Shown in pieces: positions 45,416 to 55,194 of a stretch of 64,000 nt of DNA. The notes under the pieces are model-generated. The model ran no database searches and had not been told where the DNA came from. It saw nothing but the letters and a program-made list of their open reading frames with translations. Each line of letters starts with the position of its first letter. The stretch's first letter is position 1. This DNA comes from Schistocerca nitens (Eukaryota; Arthropoda; Insecta; Orthoptera; Acrididae). The position numbers and the translations under genes were made by a program. The DNA lies in contig NC_064617.1 of the NCBI RefSeq assembly GCF_023898315.1, forward strand, positions 712,339,202 to 712,403,201, given 5' to 3'.

Positions 45416-45769
45416 TTAAAGTCACGCGGGAGGCAGGCGACCATTATTATAGCAATCAGTAGTTCTCCATTTAGGCTGACTGATCTGCGGTTGTTTGTTT
45501 CAGATACGACGTGAAACGCCATATTCATGTGCAGTTAATAGCTGCTGGATATCTGATGATGGATGAATTCCGAAACGCATCATCCGAGCAATAAATTCAT
45601 TCCCTGCCTGATGTTTGACTTTTACCATAGCCACCTAGTCAGCCGGAATGCGGAACTACTGATCCTTTTAATTTCAATTTTGATGTCGGATAATAAATGT
45701 CAGAAGAACATTTTTCGTGTGATGTAATTACAACTTAACCATTTTCAGATCTTTTTCCGTTGCTTGTAC
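45416..45769. other. No gene recognised
   Basis: Possibly the outer, more diverged part of the repeat that follows. No conserved frame. Confidence 0.45.
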
Positions 45770-46165
45770 TGTGAAACATTGCTTCTTGCCAAATTTCATG
45801 CATCGAGGCCTACGGGAAGTACCCTGTAGATTTTGACGAGTGAGTTTGTTAGTTTTAAAATACGTGACATAAATCGCCATGTCTTTAGACAGCATTAACT
45901 TACAAGCTTTGATTTTTTACACCACAAAGGGACCATAGATCTCAGTGTGTGACATAATTTCAATTTGATACGTGTATCCGTTCCTGAGGGAAAGGTTTTT
46001 AACAGTCGGGCAGACAGACAGAAGGGTGGATGGATGGATGGATGGGTGGATGGATGGATGGATGGATGGATGGATGGATGGATGGATGGATGGATGGATG
46101 GATGGACAACGGAGTAATCCTTTAAGCGTTTCATTTTTACCGACTGAAGCACGGAACCCTAAAAG
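45770..46165 (+). repeat. Interspersed repeat ending ACGGAACCCTAAAA, with (GGAT)n
   Basis: The block contains TACGGGAAGTACCCTGTAGA and AATACGTGACATAAATCGCC, then a GGAT/TGGA microsatellite (46,024-46,106), and ends CACGGAACCCTAAAA. I associate this end with a dispersed repeat found widely in insects, often with a tetranucleotide run at the same place. The open frames through the microsatellite (PSIHPSIH... and DGWMDGWM...) are artefacts of the 4-bp repeat. Confidence 0.6.
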
Positions 46166-46800
46166 TGTGCCTGGGATGATCCCAGGAACCACATTGCTTG
46201 GTGTCCTATGAATGGTGTCCTAATTATTTACCAATGAACGTCCGATTCTTCAAAGAATCGGACTCCCATATACAAAACAGCTTCAAACGTCTGATTATTT
46301 TACAAATGGATCAGTGTGTTAAATATTTGACTTCAAGTATGCAGGGAAGAAAAAGTTTAAGAAAGGTTTGGAGTTACGCTTGAAGTTTGTTGGGAATCGC
46401 TAAGTTCTCTCATACCCAAATACTGGATGAATACTGCGCTCGCTGGTGATCCGTCCCGTACTCGTTCACCGCGGCGCTCGGGGTCACAGCGCAAAGTTTT
46501 AACGCCTGATGGTGGGCATTAAGTGCCCGAAACCGACCGTGTTTAAAATAAAAAGAACCTTACAACTGATGCGGTTTTTTCAACCTCTGGAATACAGTCA
46601 GGGTATTTGCGCGCCGTCAGTTACCCTGCCTCCAGACAAACACACAGTTTCTAATTGTATAACATGTCGTACTGTGTTAAATTTGTAACTTAACATTATG
46701 TTTCTTAACCGTCGATTACTAATACCTCGTGAAATTTGCGATTGCAGTTGGTACCAATTCGCTCTTTCCACCAATCTCGTATTGTCAGTATAGGATGTAG
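46166..46800. other. No gene; possible repeat end
   Basis: Around 46,500-46,560 the phrase GCCTGATGGTGGGCATTAAG followed by GCCCGAAACCGAC resembles ends of dispersed repeats, but I could not identify a family or boundaries. The rest is unremarkable. Confidence 0.4.
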
Positions 46801-46814
46801 AGCAGTACATTGTG

Positions 46815-46963
46815 CGCTACGGTCGCAGGTTCGAATCCTGCCTCGGGCATGGATGTTTGTGATGTCCTTAGGTTAGTTAGGTTTAACTAGTTCTAAGTTC
46901 TAGGGGACTAATGACCTCAGAAGTTGAGTCCCATAGTGCTCAGAGCCATTTGAACCATTTTTG
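46815..46963 (+). mobile_element. tRNA-headed SINE, 5'-truncated
   Basis: This copy starts within the head, so it lacks the A box but keeps the B box GGTTCGAATCC, the body and the tail CAGAGCCATTTGAACCATTT. A 14-bp target duplication AGCAGTACATTGTG flanks it at 46,801-46,814 and 46,964-46,977. Truncation with intact duplication shows incomplete reverse transcription at insertion. Confidence 0.92.
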
Positions 46964-46977
46964 AGCAGTACATTGTG

Positions 46978-47552
46978 TACTTACTTTGTATGTGACATAC
47001 CACTGGAGATCTTATAATTGTAACTCACTAGTGCATAAACTATAAATTATGATGTCCTTTGAATAAAACATGGAGTAGTAGAATTCACTATGATTTAACA
47101 ATGTAACATCCCCTTCTCCTTTAGTGTTCTAGGGTCAGTAATTACATGAAATGTTGAAAATCAAATTTTCATTGTCCTTCGAAGCCATTAGCAACCTGCA
47201 ACTGGAAGTATTTCTTTTGTATTCCTTTTCTGGTGATTAGAACAATAAGCTTATGCTTATGTTTAATCTTCTTCTTTTTTTTCCTGACATAAATAATTTC
47301 CTCCCAGGTGTACTGCCGAATTCATAATTCCGTTTCATGTACAATATTTTGATGATCGATCCAGCGTTTCTTTAGGTGCTGCGAGCTGTTAGGCGTACTC
47401 ACTGCCTGGACTCAAACCAGTTGGTGTCACAGTGCTATTTGTAGCCGAGTTCGACACCCGTTTTATGACCATTTGTTTTTAAGAGCCTGTTATTTCGTGA
47501 AAAGCACATTCTTTCTGCCTCGAAAGGAAACACGACGCGACTCGTATCGCGG
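46978..47552. other. No gene recognised
   Basis: Spacer between two SINEs without recognised elements. Confidence 0.5.
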
Positions 47553-47566
47553 TGCAAACGCCAAGT

Positions 47567-47770
47567 CCGCAGCTCGTGGTCGTGCGGTAGCGTTCTCGCT
47601 TCCCGCGCCCGGGTACCCGGGTTCGATTCCCGGCGGGGTCAGGGATTTTCTCTGCCTCGTGATGACTGGGTGTTGTGTGCTGTCCTTAGGTTAGTTAGGT
47701 TTAAGTAGTTCTAAGTTCTATGGGACTGATGACCATAGATGTTAAGTCAAATAGTGCTCAGAGCCATTTT
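47567..47770 (+). mobile_element. SINE with a different tRNA-like head, same tail
   Basis: The head reads GCAGCTCGTGGTCGTGCGGT with B box GGTTCGATTCCC, unlike the other SINEs here. The body from TGTCCTTAGGTTAGTTAGGT to GTGCTCAGAGCCA is the same as theirs. The target duplication TGCAAACGCCAAGT is at 47,553-47,566 and 47,771-47,784. This looks like a chimeric SINE subfamily with an exchanged head. Confidence 0.9.
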
Positions 47771-48092
47771 TGCAAACGCCAAGTTCCTGGCACAACGCAA
47801 TTAAGAAGCCTGTTGAAGTAAAAATGTCGGAAAACCTGATAACAATGGCAGATCTTGATTAAGATCCCGCCTGCCATCTCATCCAGCAGAGATGGAACCC
47901 TTGAGAGAATGTGTATTTCATGGAATAATGATGTGGACTCTGGAAAACAAAACTAGTCGAACTCGGCTACAAACAGCGGCGTATACCAGCAATATTTCTG
48001 TCAATAGAATGAATAACATAACAGATATGGATGAAGGACTGCAGGACGATATCATTATTGGCTTTGTCAACGCCACTGGCTTTGGGACAAAG

Positions 48093-48132
48093 GCCGCGCG
48101 GAATGGCCGCGCGGTTAGAGGCGCCATGTCTG

Positions 48133-48191
<59 letters not shown>

Positions 48192-48275
48192 ATAAGTTAG
48201 TTTAAGTATTGTGTAAGTCTAGGGACCGATGACCTAAGCAGTTCGGAGCCTTAGAAATTCACACACGTTTGAACA
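48093..48275 (+). mobile_element. Related SINE with microsatellite in place of the B box
   Basis: The left part GGAATGGCCGCGCGGTTAGA is an A-box head. A ~65-bp GT microsatellite (48,129-48,188) then stands where the B box and the start of the body should be. The tail is a diverged relative (GTAAGTCTAGGGACCGATGA ... TTCACACACGTTTGAACA). The target duplication TTTGGGACAAAG is at 48,081-48,092 and 48,276-48,287. It inserted into a decayed LINE-like frame. Confidence 0.88.
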
Positions 48276-48429
48276 TTTGGGACAAAGTCTCCAATGCTAC
48301 AAAACTACTCATCAAAGAAATCTAGCCGTACTAAGAGTTATAGGGATGGTGGCCAACGGTCTTCACTAATAATAGCAAATACGTTACCACAGGATAAGGC
48401 GCCATTCCACCACACCGCGGCACACACAA

Positions 48430-48785
48430 AGAAAAAATAACGGTGTTCTACAACGAAAGGATACCAGCCGTTGGGTTAGATTTACCAGCGCAGTTTTACG
48501 ATATCCAGGCAATCTACCTTAAAATGAAAACTCGCACTTATAGAGAACTGCACCTAATAAAAATATGTGTACCACAACATGAGAAATACCCGTTCCAATA
48601 CCTACATTACGACAGGTCACTGGGACATGTCATAATCATGGGCAGACTACATAAATGCAAGATTAGAAACATATGGAGACTCCAGAGAAACAACAGAAAC
48701 GGAATAGCACTAACAGCGTTACTTGAAGACAACACAAACGGCATGACGCTCCTTCACAATGCACGTACCTTCCTCTATCATGCCT
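48430..48785 (+). pseudogene. LINE endonuclease (APE) fragment, Jockey-like
   Basis: A plus-strand frame reads FYNERIPAVGLDLPAQFYDI, then HVIIMGRLHKCKIRNIWRLQ and GIALTALLEDNTNGMTLLHN. This fits the apurinic endonuclease domain of Jockey-like LINEs (VIxGDLNxxHxxW...NxxGxxLxxLL). The catalytic D of GDLN is R here, so it is inactive. A fold-back element cuts the frame at about 48,786. Decayed remains probably resume beyond 50,990. Confidence 0.6.
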
Positions 48786-49178
48786 CCTGTGGGTCGTCAG
48801 GTGCATTTTCTCTGGTGCTTCAGCGGGTATTTGCTGTTTCGTTCTTGCAATGTGTATCTGAAGTAGGCGAAACAGATACTTCTCTCACGCGATCCCCAGT
48901 TTCGACGAAGAGCGTCGGTCTGTTTCCTGTTACAAAGAAATTGGTTTTTTAAAACAGAATTTTACGAGCCCATTAGACAGAGCGGTCTTAAATTAGTCTA
49001 GTGCGATATTCGTTTTATCGGTATTTATTAACAAGGATAGTGAAATACGAAGAATAACGAGTACTACTGCAACGATTGAGCAGCGTTCCTGCAAGGCAGT
49101 AGCAGCCGACACGGACGAGTGTAGTGTATCACTTCTGGAGTGCTGGTTATTCTTTGTGTTTTACAGTCGTTGTTAATA

Positions 49179-50725
49179 CACTACTGACCATTAAAATTGC
49201 TACACCAAGAAGAAATGCAGATGATAAACGGGTATTCATTGGACAAATATATTATACTAGAACTGACATGTGATTACATTTTCACGCAATTTGGGTGCAT
49301 AGATCCTGAGAAATCAGTACCCAGAACAACCACCTCTGGCCGTAATAACGGCCTTGATACGCCTGGGCATCGAGTCAAACAGAGCTTGGATGGCGTGTAC
49401 AGGTACAGCTGCCCATGCAGCTTCAACACGATACCACAGTTCATCAAGAGTAGTGACAGGCGTGAATGTGATGGCCAGGGCAGCAGTCGAACATTTTCTG
49501 TATCCAGAAAGGCCCGTACAGGACTTGCAACAAGCGGTCGTGCATTATCCTGCTGAAATGTAGAGTTTCGCAGGGATCAAATGAAGGGTACAGCCACGAG
49601 TCGTAATACTTCTGAAGTGTAACGTCCACTGTTCAAAGTGCCGTCAATGTGAACAAGAGGTGACCGAGACGGGTAACCAATGGCACCCCATACCATCACG
49701 CCGGGTGATACGCCAGCATGGCGATGACGGATACACGCTTCCAATGTGCGTTCACCGCTATGTCGTCAAACACGGATGAGACCATCATGATGCTGTAAAC
49801 AGAACCTGGATTCATCCGGAAAATGACGTTTTGCCATTCGTGCACCCAGGTTCGTCGTTGAGTACACCATCGCAGGCGCTCCTGTCTGTGATGCAGCGTC
49901 AAGGGTAACCGCAGCCATGGTCTCCGATCTGATAGTCCATGCTACTGCAAACGTCGTCGAACTGTTCGTGCAGATGGTTGTTGTCTTGCAAACGTCCCCA
50001 CCTGTTGACTCAGGGATCGAGACGTGGCTGCACGATCCGTTACAGCCATGCGGATAAGATGCCTGTCATCTCGACTGCTAGTGATACGAGGCTGTTGGGA
50101 TCCAGCACGGCGTTCCGTATTACCCTCCTGAACCTACCGATTCCATATTCCGCTAACAGTCATTGGATCTCGACCAACGCGAGCAGGAATGTCGCGATAC
50201 GATAAACCGCAGCCGGCCCGAATGGCCGTGAGGTTCTAGGCGCTACAGTCTGGAACTGAGCGACCGCTCCGGTCGCAGGGTCGAATCCTGCCTCGGGCAT
50301 GGATGTGTGTGATGTCCTTAGGTTAGTTAGGTTTAATTAGTTCTAAGTTCTAGGCGACTGATGACCTCAGAAGTTAAGTCGCATAGTGCTCGGAGCCATT
50401 TGAACCATAAACCGCAATCGTGATAGGCTACAATCCGACCTTTATCAAAGTCGGAAACGTGATGGTACGCATTTCTCCTCCTTACACGAGGCATCACAAC
50501 AACGTTTCACCAGGCAACGCTGGTCAACTGCTGTTTGTGTACGAGAGATCGGTTGGAAACTTTCCTCGTGTCAACACGTTGTAGGTGTCTCCACCGGCTC
50601 CAACCTTGTGTGAATGCTCTGAAAAGCTAATCATTTGCATATCATAGCATCTTCTTCCTGTCGTTCAAATTTCGCGTCTGTAGTACGTCATCTTCGTGGT
50701 GTAGCAATTTTAATGGCCAGTAGTG
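49179..50725 (-). mobile_element. Tc1-like DNA transposon, carrying a SINE
   Basis: The inverted termini CACTACTGACCATTAAAATT and the complement of ATTTTAATGGCCAGTAGTG are flanked by TA (49,177-49,178 and 50,726-50,727). The transposase reads on the minus strand in pieces: DESRFCLQHHDGLIRV near 49,800, SPGVMVWGAIGYPSRSPLVH near 49,680, and FQQDNARPLVASPVRAFLDT near 49,540. The region that should hold the third acidic residue (SPDLSPIE in relatives) is deleted, and there are stops. It is the same family as 1-1,088. A SINE lies at 50,212-50,406. Confidence 0.9.
50212..50406 (+). mobile_element. tRNA-headed SINE inside Tc1-like element
   Basis: A full-length copy: A-box head GAATGGCCGTGAGGTTCTAG, B box GGGTCGAATCC (one change from GGTTCGAATCC), and the standard body and tail. 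The 10-bp target duplication ATAAACCGCA is at 50,202-50,211 and 50,407-50,416. It is the youngest layer of this nest. Confidence 0.92.
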
Positions 50726-50990
50726 TACATTTCCATAAAACTTATATTGCGCTAGACTAATTTGGGACCGCCCTGTCAAATGTGCACGTAAAATTCCGAT
50801 TTAAAAAAATCATTTTCTTACTAACAGGAGACAAACCGACGCTTTCCTCGGCGCTGGGCGTCACATGAAAGAGGCGAACAGTATTTGCTTGGGCTATGTT
50901 CAACTATACTTCACAAAAACGAAACTGCAGATATCTGTCGAAACACCACAGAAAATGCACATGACGACTGCTGGGAGACACACCCTGTAA

Positions 50991-52264
50991 ATGCGCAAGG
51001 GCAGTCTATGCTTACCTTACCCAACCATGTGCAGGAGACAGCATGGGGAGCAACCATTTGCCCCTAATAACACATTTGGCGACATCCAACAGATGAAAAC
51101 AGAATAGCTATCATAGATGTTAAGAGCCTGAATGTTAAGAAATACCAAGACGGACTACACCTACATAGATACTCCGCCAGCCACGGCACTGTGTGTGGCG
51201 GAGGGTATCCTATTCCACTCGCAAATAGAGCGAGGGAATATGCCTCCGTATGAGCCCTAATTTCTCTTATCTTATCCACGTGGTCCTTGCGCAATGTATG
51301 TTGGCAGCAGTAGAATCGTTCGGCAGTCACCTTCAAATGCCGGTTCTCCAAATTATCTCAATAGTGTTCCTCGAGAAGAAATACAAAAATCTAATAAGAA
51401 GTCTTACGCAAAGTCAAGAAATTACAAGATGTAGGAGAACACAACGAAGAAATTAAACTAACAATATCACCAGCAGCATCCGAAAATACTACAGTAAAGA
51501 TAATAAAACAACATGCAGTCAGGATCCCAAAAAGAATATTTAACTCAACAAAAGAAAGAAAGAAAGACGAACGTACAAACTATTTAAACTAACATAAGAT
51601 TGCGAATACAAAAGGGAATGGAACCAGCTCACGAAGCTGGTTAGCAACGCCAATGAGAATTCCGAGCCGAAACATAGGCCGAGGTACCGAGAAACCATCG
51701 CCGCAAACAAGTAGAAACTCGTCACACATTTAGAAATCTTACTATAATCCGGCACAACCACAATCCCCTCTTATCACGAATTTAACATAGTAACAGACAA
51801 CAAACTAAAAGCAAATATTTTCGTGGAAGAATTATAAAACATACAAAACTTCCCCAAAGACCCAAACTTCGACGCATGACATGTAGAAATAGACAAAAAC
51901 TAAAAATACTTTAACAGAGATTAATCGCTCCCACAGAAAAGAAAGCAGCTCTCACAGCTGAAATAACTATCAGAGAAACTGCTCCAACGGTATCATATCA
52001 GACGATTACTCTGTTTCCTGTAATAGGCAAATGCTTCGCGATAAACATTAATGACTGATTCAGCACATTCGCCGAAAAAGCTATCGTCATACTGAATTGC
52101 CAAGCGGGATTCCGGAAGTGGGCTGCTGCTCCACCATCGATCCTATAGTGCAAGTACGTATCGGTGTGAGAAGAGGCCTCAACAATCTCAACTACGCTTC
52201 CCAAGTGGAAGAAAGAAAACACGGCGTCAACATGGGCGGCCTTATCTATGGCGAACAGAACGAG
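50991..52264 (+). pseudogene. Decayed LINE remains, interrupted
   Basis: In plus-strand frames, phrases such as KQHAVRIPKRIFN (about 51,508) and DNKLKANIFVEEL...FPKDPNFDAWHVEIDKN-like (about 51,800-51,890, with stops) recall the linker between endonuclease and RT in Jockey-type LINEs. This may be the continuation of the element cut at 48,785. Around 51,160-51,375 a minus-strand LINE 3' end (IREIRAHTEAYSLALFASGI) is inserted. Assignment of the rest is weak. Confidence 0.4.
51160..51375 (-). mobile_element. LINE 3'-end fragment (CR1/Jockey-like)
   Basis: The minus strand reads KDHVDKIREIRAHTEAYSLA and continues through the family's 3' UTR (complement of CCAGCCACGGCACTGTGTGT). It is a strongly 5'-truncated copy of about 200 bp, as is common for LINEs. 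No clear target duplication could be read. Confidence 0.75.
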
Positions 52265-52750
52265 TTGATTTTCACAATATCTGTATAGAATCCATGTTGA
52301 TTTTTATAGAGCATAGTTTCGGTCTCCTAAAACACTCGTAATGCCAGAGCATGAAACATCTTCCACTATGCTACAACAGTTTCACCTCCAACGGTATAAG
52401 CGAATAATTATGTGCATCTGTCGGACGATCCCTCTTGAACCCGGAAATGTCTGCTCTTTTTTTCTAGTCGCGCGGTGTCCTCCTTTGCTCAAGCGACCCA
52501 CGATAAATTGCTGTTTGAAAGCAAGTAAGCTACTTTGCGTAATTGTGTAGAGTCGCCCAGGTATCTCGCTTCGTCCTGTTGCCTTTCCATTGCTGAGCGA
52601 TCGTAGTAGCTTTTGTATTTCGCTATGTCTTATCTCGGTATCTACCATTTCGATGTTGTACAATGATTGAAAGGAGGCAGAAACATACTTTCGGTGTCCT
52701 GCGACCCTGGAGAAAACTGCCCCCCCCCCTCCCCCTGCAACACTATCTTC
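52265..52750 (-). mobile_element. CR1/Jockey-like LINE fragment
   Basis: The minus-strand frame contains IRHSEIQKLLRSLSNGKATG followed by RSEIPGRLY. This is the entry to the RT domain (family pattern LLRSLDxxKATGPDGIPARLL). The next block GHRATRKKEQTFPG corresponds to the WKxAxVxPIPKKG region with frame damage. At the right, 52,720-52,740 is a C-rich run. It is truncated at both ends. Confidence 0.7.
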
Positions 52751-52865
52751 CTGCAATTTTTGCCGCGTATGATTAAAAAAATTAATTTTAAGTAGGTTTC
52801 ATAAAAATGAAGCACTGCCAAGCTGACTGCCCAGTGAGATTTGATACGAGGATTACTTGGGTTAA

Positions 52866-53060
52866 GCCGGCCGCGGTGGTCTAGCGGTTCTAGGCGCTCA
52901 GTCCGGAACCGCGCGACTGCTACGGTCGCAGGTTCGAATCCTGCCTCGGGCATGGATGTGTGTGATGTCCTTAGGTTAGTTAGGTTTAAGTAGTTCTAAG
53001 TTCTAGTGGACTGATGACCACAGATGTTAAGTCCCATAGTGCTCAGAGCCATTTGAACCA
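52866..53060 (+). mobile_element. tRNA-headed SINE, full length
   Basis: Head GCCGGCCGCGGTGGTCTAGC, B box GGTTCGAATCC, and the standard body and tail. The 12-bp target duplication TACTTGGGTTAA (52,854-52,865) and TACTTGGGCTAA (53,061-53,072) differs at one base. The frames reading MPEAGFEPATVA on the minus strand come from the SINE head. Confidence 0.92.
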
Positions 53061-53072
53061 TACTTGGGCTAA

Positions 53073-54039
53073 GCGTTTAGCTAAAAACATGAAGATTTTC
53101 GGTGCTTTGGCATGTCGTAGTTCATTCGCACTAGAATAACAACAGAACTGCTAATACACAAGTAAGGCCTTACTTTCAGTAGTCTTACGACATACATGCT
53201 TGAGCAGTGCATCCAATGAATGACGGCAGAGCATAAGATTGTTTATACGAGGATTCAACGTAAATGAACAGCATATATTTGTCTATGGGCACCATGAACG
53301 GCAGCTCCTGTGATATTATTAATTAGTCACAGAAGTCTTACTCGTAAATTCTCTTTTATTTACATAGCAGTTCGAACCACCTGAAACTGTAGAGCAGCAA
53401 AAGTGTTGGCTAGAGGCGCAAATAAATTTTATACCATATTACCTCCATCTTTTTTGCTTGCTTGCTTCCTCCACCGCCGCTTTCTCACTAGCCCTCAGTC
53501 GACAGAAAACGGCAAAAATAGGAAGCCTTCCGTAACACGAAATATCTGCTTCAGTGATATCCTGCAGTGCCTTGGCGAAGGGACAGCCCTGAAAGCATAA
53601 CAAAAAAGAAGCAGCCGTTCCATTGTCGAACATAGCAAGCTGTGTAGGCACTATCTGTGAGAACCTAGCGTGCTGTTCTCACACAGACCATGTTAGCAGT
53701 AGACGTGTGTTCAGTAGCAGTCGTTTCTTTATGATGCTACGTGGACGAAATGGCACTGTAGAAATGACACAGTGCCAAAGTTGTTCGTTTACAGTCTTGG
53801 GTGGAGGGTAAGGCTTCTTCTCGCAGGCAGAGGATAGGAATTCTCCCATGTAATTCTTAAACAGTTTTTCGTTTATTCCTGGTAAGTTTCTGCGCCCATT
53901 CTGTGCCTGCGCCTTCGGCGGAGGCCTATCCCGCCATGCCCTCGGTACGGCCCTGGACGAAAGAACCGTGTTACGAGTTTCCGCCTTGAAAAAAATTTAC
54001 GTGCCTGAATTCATTACATCAGCTTCTCTCTGTCATCTT
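53073..54039. other. No gene recognised
   Basis: Nothing firm. Around 53,895-53,955 a GC-rich phrase (GGCGGAGGCCTATCCCGCCA) looks like part of a dispersed repeat, but the family is unknown to me. Confidence 0.5.
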
Positions 54040-54720
54040 CTGTTTCGGTGCCGGTACAGTCACTGAACGACTAATAGATGATGACGATCCTCTAACTGAC
54101 TTCAATCAAGACCAGAGCTTGTTGGGGTATTTAATCATGACGGTTGGCAAAATTTCACTTTCGAATTCTTTGAACGGTTGTGACAATCTTATTCTCATTG
54201 TGGCTTTGTTCAGATTTTGTTTGTCTCTAATGATCTCGTCGACGACGGGGCATTAAACTGTGATCTTCCTTTCCTTTTTGTCTATAATCGGGGCTTTGAC
54301 TTCGCTTAAATATGTGAAGATGCTGTGTTTGCTTTTGTAGCAAGTTTCTAACACCGCTACTGAACTACGGTGGGTCTTTTACACCCTTCAGAAGTTTTCT
54401 CGGTACGTAGTAATCTAAAGGGTATTGTACAATACTTCTGAATTTTGTTTGTGCTCCATTTCTTCGGCTTCATATTTGAATATTTGGTTTGGTCTACTTC
54501 CTTGTTTTGCATTTTTTTTTCCTGCCGCTCTCGCTAAGAAAAAATATATTCGTGTTTTTCCTAACAGTCCTGGATTGACTGATGCTTTAATAGTCGTATG
54601 AATACTTGGCACCCTCCTCAAAGTTACCGATTCGAAAAGTTCTTTAGGTACTAGGTGGTCTAAGTTGCCGTCACGAGGCAGTTCTCTTAACTGTCTGCTG
54701 GATGTAATTTTTGGGCAAGA
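54040..54720 (-). mobile_element. CR1/Jockey-like LINE fragment (linker region)
   Basis: The minus strand resembles the region between endonuclease and RT of the LINE family that dominates this window. Recognisable plus-strand phrases are CACTTTCGAATTCTTTGAAC (54,167), TTGTTTGTCTCTAATGATCT (54,217) and CTACTGAACTACGGTGGGTC (54,357). Frames are heavily broken. Confidence 0.6.
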
Positions 54721-55194
54721 CTATTAAGAACCATTTCACGCGAATCCTTATCTGTGGCACCAGTTTTAATCGGAACTGAACGACCGTTGAAACTGTTAAG
54801 TAGACGAGAGGGTGAAATTTTGAGTCAGGTCACGGAGCAGTCATGCTCTGGTAGCACAATTGGATAAGAGCGGTGCCAGCAGAAGAGAGGGGTCCAACTC
54901 GGAATCCTAAAGCGACAACAGCTTCTTTTGTATCTCCCTCTGTTTTGGTAAGGGAAATGAGGTGAGTTATCAGATGGAAAACAGCAGTTTTGACATTTGT
55001 TAAAAAATAATCGGAGTAGTTCTCCTTCACACCAAGAAGTATGTACTTTCTTTATTTGTAGGATGTGTAGCAGAGAAGTGTTAATTATAAGCTCAAAAGA
55101 TTATAGTTTCGTAATTGATTTTTGTACACTGTAATCTAGAGCAATCAAAGCAAAATAGCAAAGCCCGTTGATATAGTGGAGTACCGTGCAGTAA
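54721..55194. other. No gene; weak tRNA-like trace
   Basis: At 54,843-54,930 the phrase GCTCTGGTAGCACAATTGGA has a tRNA A-box look, but no B box or stems follow convincingly. Nothing else is recognised. Confidence 0.4.

Larger units (their letters stand above)
48786..50990. mobile_element. Long-TIR fold-back element, split by a Tc1 copy
   Basis: The left arm 48,786-49,030 (GTGGGTCGTCAGGTGCATTT...) pairs with the complement of 50,735-50,985 (CAGTCGTCATGTGCATTTTC when reversed). A smaller inner hairpin (GAAGAATAACGAGTACT at 49,048 with TGGTTATTCTTTGTGTTTTA at 49,143) lies between. Both arms are homologous to the inner arms of the palindrome at 28,008-28,690. The Tc1-like element at 49,179-50,725 occupies a TA near the right arm. 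No coding capacity of its own. Confidence 0.82.

Noticed and set aside
45895-46211. Open frames with PSIHPSIH or DGWMDGWM repeats
   Set aside because: Produced by the GGAT tetranucleotide microsatellite at 46,024-46,106, which is open in several frames on both strands.
48892-48960. Continuation of the LINE endonuclease frame into an intact C-terminal part (frame 48,443-48,952)
   Set aside because: After about 48,785 the frame runs into the fold-back element, whose sequence matches 28,020-28,200. The shared frame is accidental.
52642-52953. Open frame of 103 codons beginning MPEAGFEPATVA
   Set aside because: It is a minus-strand reading of the SINE head and flank. The same peptide start would arise from any copy of this SINE.
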